From the NCBI GenBank assembly GCA_031275035.1, contig JAISPH010000245.1, forward strand, positions 1-11,445: a stretch of DNA of 11,445 nucleotides, given 5' to 3'. The position numbers were made by a program, and so were the translations under genes. The notes beneath the pieces were generated by a model. It worked only from the letters and a program-made list of their open reading frames with translations, searched no databases and was not told where the DNA came from. Below, piece after piece: positions 7,653 to 11,445 of this stretch. Numbering within the stretch: position 1 is the first letter of the stretch; every line of letters starts with the position of its first letter. The stretch is from Treponema sp. GTDB lineage: Bacteria > Spirochaetota > Spirochaetia > Treponematales > Breznakiellaceae.

Positions 7653-7744
7653 CTATTATTTTTCCAAATATACAGTAATTCTATTTTTGTTTCAATTATA
7701 CAATATCCGGTTATACATATCCGGTCAGAAAGTACAAGTAAAGG

Positions 7745-7900
7745 GAAGCCCTGGGGATATCTGGGGACGGGCTTTGGCTTTTTCCCCGCCTGGGACAGCA
7801 TCGCAACTGCGGGCGGCAGCTTCGCCGCCGGCATGTTCGAAAACTGCTCCGTCGCCGCGTTTACCATGCCGGGTTCCGGGGGTCCCCCGAAAAAACCGCT
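7745..7900 (+). pseudogene. GC-rich island with a short coding-like remnant
   Basis: Within an otherwise AT-rich 613-base spacer this stretch is GC-rich. In one + frame it reads as plausible protein (GKPWGYLGTGFGFFPAWDSI, then ATAGGSFAAGMFENC and VAAFTMPGSGG), with no start codon, ribosome site or family I recognise. The 20 bases at 7851-7870 match aldolase 2 at 8237-8256 at 19 positions in the same reading phase (VAAFTMP in both). It may be a decayed fragment of an aldolase paralogue or of something unrelated. The rest of the spacer (7655-7744 and 7901-8039) is AT-rich and shows only a small hairpin at 7961-7980. Confidence 0.25.
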
Positions 7901-8039
7901 AATTTATTGTAATATAAACAATTACGACAAAAAGATTTTCTCCACGGGGTAAAAAAAGCCCTGAAAACTGCATTTTTCAGAAATTCCCTGAAGAAAAAAC
8001 AGGTAAAATTCGGAATTCCCAAAATTTGTATAAAAAATG

Positions 8040-8068
8040 TTGACGGCAATAGATCATTATATTATCAT
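8040..8068 (+). promoter_or_regulatory. Sigma70-type promoter for aldolase 2
   Basis: TTGACG (8040-8045), a 17-base spacer and TATCAT (8063-8068) match a vegetative promoter. The predicted start near 8075 lies at the edge of the 22-base palindrome that follows. The surrounding DNA is very AT-rich. Confidence 0.6.
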
Positions 8069-8075
8069 AAAATAA

Positions 8076-8097
8076 CCGAAAGATAATTATCTTTCGG
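8076..8097. promoter_or_regulatory. Perfect 22-base palindrome between promoter and start of aldolase 2
   Basis: CCGAAAGATAA (8076-8086) is immediately followed by its exact reverse complement TTATCTTTCGG (8087-8097). It lies directly after the predicted transcription start and 25 bases before the ATG. As DNA it is an ideal dimeric operator; as RNA it could form a leader hairpin near the ribosome site. Its sequence differs from the operator candidate at 2971-2993, so it may serve a different regulator. Confidence 0.55.
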
Positions 8098-8122
8098 CAT
8101 CTTGTATATTTATGGTGGATGT

Positions 8123-8824
8123 ATGCCTTTATCCCATGCCGAAATCGTTCGCATGATCGATGTCAGTTGTGTCAGGACCGACGTAACCCGTGCAGAACTG
8201 GAACAGGTTGCGGCGGCGGCAGTCAATTACCGCTTTGTCGCCGCCTTTACCATGCCCTGTTATAACGAAGCCCTGGGCAAGCTGCTTAAAGGTTCGGAGG
8301 TGCTGCTTGGGGGAACTGCGGGTTTCCCTTCGGGGGCGGATACCATCGATCAGAAAAGGGACTGCGCCAAGTATATGAAATCCATAGGCTGCGATGAGCT
8401 TGACATGGTGATCAATGTGGGCACTCTGAAATCGGGCGGGGATCAGTATGTCTACGATGATATAAAGGCGGTCATCGGCGCCGCTTATCCTATCCCGGTT
8501 AAAGCCATTCTGGAATGCGCCTATCTTTCGGATGAAGAAATTACGCGGGCCTGTAACATAGCCGTCGAGGCCGGGGCCGCCTTTGTTAAATCGGGAACAG
8601 GCTGGGCTGCCAGACCAACCACGGTGGAAATGATCAGGATAATGAAAAGCGCCGTGGGGAACCGGGCCCAGGTTAAGGCGGCGGGGGGCATACGATCCCT
8701 GGCGGTTCTTGAGGAGATGTACGACGCCGGGTGCCGGAGATTCGGCATCGGCCTGCATTCGGCGCTTGGCATATTAAAGGAGGCTTATCAACGGGAAGGC
8801 AAATCTTTTGAGGGGATAAATTAG
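8123..8824 (+). CDS. DeoC-like class I aldolase with altered pocket, aldolase 2
   Basis: A cytoplasmic aldolase of the DeoC family, 233 residues. It keeps the catalytic set: ELDMVINVG with Asp94, VKAILE (126-131), FVKSGTGW with Schiff-base Lys156, and VKAAGGIR with Lys185. It departs from true DeoC in places that shape the substrate site. The N-terminal LDHTLL-type motif is IDVSCVRT (12-19), the CVxVCV strand is FVAAFTMPC (38-46), and the phosphate loop is FGIGLHSA (207-214). It therefore probably acts on a different phosphorylated substrate. I chose ATG 8123 (GGTGGA at 8114-8119, close spacing) because a decayed copy at 8933 matches from exactly this ATG. TTG at 8102 is an alternative. It stands alone between its own promoter and the remnant. 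Confidence 0.85.
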   Translation: MPLSHAEIVRMIDVSCVRTDVTRAELEQVAAAAVNYRFVAAFTMPCYNEALGKLLKGSEVLLGGTAGFPSGADTIDQKRDCAKYMKSIGCDELDMVINVGTLKSGGDQYVYDDIKAVIGAAYPIPVKAILECAYLSDEEITRACNIAVEAGAAFVKSGTGWAARPTTVEMIRIMKSAVGNRAQVKAAGGIRSLAVLEEMYDAGCRRFGIGLHSALGILKEAYQREGKSFEGIN

Positions 8825-8862
8825 CGTGGACAGGCCGGCTTTGCCTGTGAATTATGTTATCC

Positions 8863-8933
8863 AATTGACTGCCGCTGCCTGTTCGGGGCCGATATTTGAT
8901 CATGCGGATGGTTTCGGCATGAGATAAGATCAT
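8863..8933 (-). pseudogene. Inverted, decayed copy of the 5' end of aldolase 2
   Basis: Reading leftward from an ATG at 8933 the frame begins MILSHAETIRMI, against MPLSHAEIVRMI in aldolase 2. The DNA agrees as well, with CATGCCGAAA and CGCATGATC identical. Further in, GAACAGG (8878-8884) and GCGGCAGTCAATT (8863-8875) both match aldolase 2 (8198-8229), but with bases lost between the blocks and the frame shifted. Nothing beyond codon 35 or so of the parent can be traced. This is a truncated paralogue with internal deletions, facing away from aldolase 3. Confidence 0.72.
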
Positions 8934-8950
8934 AGTCCCGTTTGACGGTA

Positions 8951-8996
8951 TTGGCTATTTGTCAAGACATAATTACATATTATTTCTTGACATAAC
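8951..8996 (+). promoter_or_regulatory. Possible promoter and operator half-sites for aldolase 3 and kinase 2
   Basis: TTGGCT (8951-8956), 17 bases and TACATA (8974-8979) are a modest promoter. The region also holds TGTC-AA-GACA (8961-8969, approximately), GACATAAT (8966-8973) and TTGACATAAC (8987-8996). These repeat the half-sites of the candidate operator at 2971-2993, consistent with control by the same repressor. TTGACA at 8987-8992 is an alternative -35, but no good -10 follows it. Confidence 0.35.
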
Positions 8997-9022
8997 CGAT
9001 AAACATGGAGGACAATATCCGG

Positions 9023-9054
9023 GAACCCCTAAAAACTGAAGCTTTTAGAGGTTC
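9023..9054 (+). repeat. Leader hairpin before aldolase 3
   Basis: GAACCCCTAAAA (9023-9034) pairs with TTTTAGAGGTTC (9043-9054) with one mismatch, around an 8-base loop ACTGAAGC. It ends 32 bases before the aldolase 3 ATG, in the expected 5' leader. The apex AAACTGAAG is shared with the hairpin at 7621-7652. Confidence 0.5.
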
Positions 9055-9086
9055 ACATCCATAAAATCCAACCGGAGGATCTAACC

Positions 9087-9761
9087 ATGACTGCTCAGGA
9101 AGCCGCCAGGCTGATCGATATTAGTGCGGTACGTACCGCCCATACCCTGCCGGACATTGTAAACATCGTGAACATCGCCAAGGAGTACCGTTTTATCAAT
9201 GTCCATTCCCTTCCCTGCTGGACGGCCACAGTCCGGGAACTGCTTGCGGGGGAACCGGACATCTATGCGGGGGCTCCCGTGGGCTTCCCGGGAGGCGCCC
9301 ACAAGACCGAGATCAAGCTTCTGGAGGCGGAACATCTGATAAAGGACGGCGTTCAGGAGATGGATATTGTGATGAATGTGGGCCGCTTTAAAAACCGGGA
9401 ATACGATTATGTGCTGGACGAATTAAGACAGATAGTCGCCGTTACCCCAAAGCAGGTGCGGACCAAGGTAATTATAGAGATAAACGCCCTTACCGATGCG
9501 GAGATCGACAAGGCCTGCGAACTGGTTCCCCTGTCGGGGGCGGAATTTATCAAGACCGGTACCGGCTGGATTCCCGGACCGGTAAACATTCCCCGTATTG
9601 CCCGGATCAGGGAGCTGACCCGGGGCAGGATAAAGGTCAAAGCCTCCGGGGGCATTCGTACCAGGGACGAATTTGAACAGCTTGCCGCCCTGGGGGTTGA
9701 GCGTTTCGGGATCAACCTGCAGTCGGCTTTGGAAATTGTTTCTTCCTATCCCAAGAGTTAA
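9087..9761 (+). CDS. DeoC-like class I aldolase with altered pocket, aldolase 3
   Basis: A 224-residue DeoC-family Schiff-base aldolase, cytoplasmic. Catalytic residues are present: EMDIVMNVG with Asp93, TKVIIE (126-131), FIKTGTGW with Lys156, and VKASGGIR with Lys185. Like aldolase 2 it has an IDxSxVRT motif (10-17) instead of LDHTLL, YRFINVHSLPC (34-44) instead of the CVxVCV strand, and FGINLQSA (208-215) instead of the usual phosphate loop. The two thus form a subfamily apart from aldolase 1. The start is clear: GGAGG (9074-9078) lies 8 bases before the ATG. The stop is 3 bases before the kinase 2 ATG, so the pair is one operon and translationally coupled. It probably cleaves the product of that kinase; the substrate is not known. 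Confidence 0.87.
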   Translation: MTAQEAARLIDISAVRTAHTLPDIVNIVNIAKEYRFINVHSLPCWTATVRELLAGEPDIYAGAPVGFPGGAHKTEIKLLEAEHLIKDGVQEMDIVMNVGRFKNREYDYVLDELRQIVAVTPKQVRTKVIIEINALTDAEIDKACELVPLSGAEFIKTGTGWIPGPVNIPRIARIRELTRGRIKVKASGGIRTRDEFEQLAALGVERFGINLQSALEIVSSYPKS

Positions 9762-9764
9762 GCC

Positions 9765-11297
9765 ATGGAGTATGTCATTGCCTACGATCTGGGGACCGGG
9801 GGCTTAAAATCTTCAATTTTTGATGAACGGGGCATTTCCGTTGGCAGTGATTTTAAGCAGTGTGAAACGTTCTATCCAGAGCCGGATTTCCGGGAACAGC
9901 GGCCCGGCGACTGGTGGGATATGTTTACCGCCGGTACCAGGGATCTTCTGCAAAAAACCGGGATGCCGGTTAAGGATATTGCCGCCGCGGCCTGTTCCGG
10001 GCACAGCCTTGGGGTGGTGCCCATAGGAAAGGACGGCCGGGTCCTGGCGGAGTATGTGCCCATCTGGTCCGACGCCCGGGCGTCCAAACAGGCACGGGAA
10101 GTCTTTGCCCGGATCAAAGAGGAAGAATGGTACCTCAAGACAGGCAACGGCTTTCCCGGTCCCCTCTATGCGGCCTTCAAGATCCTCTGGTATAAGCAGA
10201 ATCGTCCCGATCTGTACGAAGAGGCCGCTTATTTTATCGGAACCAAGGATCTGCTCAATTACCGCCTGACCGGGATGATCGGAACCGATTATTCCTACGC
10301 CTCGGGCAGCGGCGTCTACGATCTTATTAAATGTGATTACGACAGGGACTATATTGAAGCCTTCGACCTGGACCCGGCAAAGTTTCCGCCCCTCTATGAA
10401 TCCTCTGAAATTCTTGGAACCATCAAACCGGAGATTGCCGCAGGGCTGGGACTTCCCCCGGAATTGAAAATTGCCGCAGGGGGCGTGGATAATGCCTGCA
10501 TGGCGGCCGGCGCGGGATGTGTCGAGGACGGGATGGCCTATACCTCTTTGGGGACATCTTCGTGGATAGCGGTTTCAACCCATAAGCCGGTGCTGAATTA
10601 CAAAACCAAGCCCTATGTATTCAGCCTGCTTATCAAGGGAATGTATACTTCGGCGGAATCAATCTTTTCCGCGGGGAATACCTTCAGGTGGGTACGGGAT
10701 ACGCTTTGCCCCGATTTGGTTGAAAAAGAGAAGGCCGGAGGAGAGGATGCGTATAAGGTCATGGACAGGCTTGCCCGGAAATCCGTGCCCGGAGCCAACG
10801 GTCTCTTCTTTATTCCTACCCTTGCCGGGGGAACCGCCCTGGACAGATCAGTCAATGTTAAGGGCGCCCTGGCGGGACTGGATCTAAAACATACCCGGAA
10901 CGATATTATCCGCGCCGCCCTTGAGGGGGTCTGCTTCGGTCTGAGAATCGCCCTGGATGAACTAAAAAGAAACGCCCGATTCTCCGGGGAAATGCTGATC
11001 GTGGGAGGAGGCTCCAAGAGCCCCTTCTGGCGGCAGCTTTTTGCAGAGATTTACGGCCTTGACATTACCGAATCGGCGGTGGGAGAAAACGCCGGTTCCC
11101 TGGGGGCCATGGCCTGCGCCGCCATCGGGGCGGGCTTCTGGAAGGATTATACCCCGCTGATTCAACTGAACAAGCCCGTCAACACCATAAGGGGGGATCC
11201 AAAAAACAGAGCCCTTTACGATGCGGTCTACCGGATATTCTGCAAAGTCAACGAAAGTCAAAGCGACATCGCCGAATACCGGGAACGGACCGGCTAA
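9765..11297 (+). CDS. FGGY-family carbohydrate kinase (xylulokinase-like), kinase 2
   Basis: A sugar kinase of 510 residues and a full-length paralogue of kinase 1. Landmarks: N-terminal phosphate loop YDLGTGGLKSSIFD (7-20), EQRPGDWWD (44-52), WSDARA (101-106), GGVDNACMA (239-247) with catalytic Asp242, and C-terminal VGGGSKSPFWRQ (413-424). The motif spacing is almost identical to kinase 1. The DNACMA and WYxKTGNGF segments are shared, while the loops facing the sugar differ, so the two may take related but different substrates. There is no strong ribosome site before the ATG, which lies 3 bases after the aldolase 3 stop; translation is probably coupled. Substrate unassigned: pentuloses, deoxyketoses, polyols and AI-2-like compounds are all phosphorylated by FGGY relatives. 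Confidence 0.93.
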   Translation: MEYVIAYDLGTGGLKSSIFDERGISVGSDFKQCETFYPEPDFREQRPGDWWDMFTAGTRDLLQKTGMPVKDIAAAACSGHSLGVVPIGKDGRVLAEYVPIWSDARASKQAREVFARIKEEEWYLKTGNGFPGPLYAAFKILWYKQNRPDLYEEAAYFIGTKDLLNYRLTGMIGTDYSYASGSGVYDLIKCDYDRDYIEAFDLDPAKFPPLYESSEILGTIKPEIAAGLGLPPELKIAAGGVDNACMAAGAGCVEDGMAYTSLGTSSWIAVSTHKPVLNYKTKPYVFSLLIKGMYTSAESIFSAGNTFRWVRDTLCPDLVEKEKAGGEDAYKVMDRLARKSVPGANGLFFIPTLAGGTALDRSVNVKGALAGLDLKHTRNDIIRAALEGVCFGLRIALDELKRNARFSGEMLIVGGGSKSPFWRQLFAEIYGLDITESAVGENAGSLGAMACAAIGAGFWKDYTPLIQLNKPVNTIRGDPKNRALYDAVYRIFCKVNESQSDIAEYRERTG

Positions 11298-11361
11298 ACG
11301 AACCTCCCCGCCCTGAAGGGCGGGGCATCTTGTAAGCGTTGCATTGTTTACGAGGTTCGTT
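11297..11361. mobile_element. Nested inverted repeats, possible end of an IS200/IS605-type element
   Basis: AACGAACCT (11297-11305) pairs with AGGTTCGTT (11353-11361). Enclosed directly beside the left arm is CCCCGCCCT-GA-AGGGCGGGG (11306-11325), and then a weaker GTAA/TTAC pair (about 11332-11350). The fold would be a three-way junction starting at the kinase 2 stop codon. GC palindromes of this form, with a TTCA or TGAA apex, are typical near tnpB-side ends of IS200/IS605-type elements; that is family knowledge recalled, not searched. No transposase is readable in the 84 bases left. The inner hairpin could instead be the terminator of kinase 2, though no T-run follows it directly. Confidence 0.4.
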
Positions 11362-11445
11362 CTGTAAGGAAGTTATTAACGTGGGGTCTACTACCATTTT
11401 TTTGTTGGCGTTGCCAACTCTAACCGCCCTAAAGCTCGCACACGA

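Noticed and set aside
7589..7867. 92-codon leftward frame in the spacer
   Set aside because: It runs through the perfect hairpin at 7621-7652 and AT-rich DNA; no ribosome site seen and no family recognised.
8129..8758. 209-codon open frame antisense to aldolase 2
   Set aside because: Shadow of the aldolase coding sequence; no domain or start signal.
8832..8850. ACAGGC/GCCTGT hairpin after aldolase 2 as a terminator
   Set aside because: Six-base arms with no T-run following; too weak to call.
9005..9064. 19-codon open frame upstream of aldolase 3, as a possible leader peptide
   Set aside because: No ribosome site, and its sequence is largely dictated by the hairpin at 9023-9054.
1..11445. 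CRISPR array, tRNA, rRNA or riboswitch
   Set aside because: No regularly spaced direct repeats and no tRNA-like or rRNA-like segments were recognised by eye; no leader resembled a known riboswitch class.

Overview
The window reads as an accessory carbohydrate-use locus from a bacterium of roughly 50% GC. Gene content and style suggest a gut spirochaete of the termite-treponeme type: a Sec-exported sugar-binding protein without a lipobox, many small hairpin repeats between genes, and a decayed hypothetical gene at the left edge that I recall from such genomes. That assignment is inference from memory and was not checked.

Layout. Positions 1-599 hold no intact gene, only a probable frameshifted pseudogene with its own promoter-like upstream region and a short GC-rich block related to the right edge of the window. 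A leftward pair follows: a class I deoxyribose-phosphate aldolase (DeoC, 2137-2859) overlapping an FGGY sugar kinase (600-2144). A divergent promoter region (2860-3021) separates it from a rightward ABC sugar importer in the unusual order permease (3022-4008), binding protein (4078-5121), double ATPase (5240-6766). The binding protein and ATPase genes are separated by two strong hairpins. A GntR/UTRA repressor (6799-7509) points leftward, convergent with the importer.

A 613-base spacer (7510-8122) holds several palindromes, a small possible coding remnant and a good promoter. It leads to a second DeoC-like aldolase (8123-8824). After it lies a decayed, inverted copy of the 5' end of that same gene (8863-8933). 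A third DeoC-like aldolase (9087-9761) then overlaps functionally with a second FGGY kinase (9765-11297), only 3 bases apart. The right edge (11297-11361) is a nested inverted repeat resembling the end of an IS200/IS605-type element.

How it may work. The importer brings in a sugar or sugar-like compound, an FGGY kinase phosphorylates it, and a DeoC-type Schiff-base aldolase splits it, under GntR control. The aldolase-kinase module occurs twice, at the two ends and facing outward, with a third aldolase between. Aldolases 2 and 3 keep the catalytic Asp and both Lys but have changed substrate-pocket and phosphate-loop motifs, so the substrate is probably not plain 2-deoxyribose 5-phosphate. No isomerase, nucleoside phosphorylase or phosphopentomutase is visible, and the true substrate cannot be read from the sequence.
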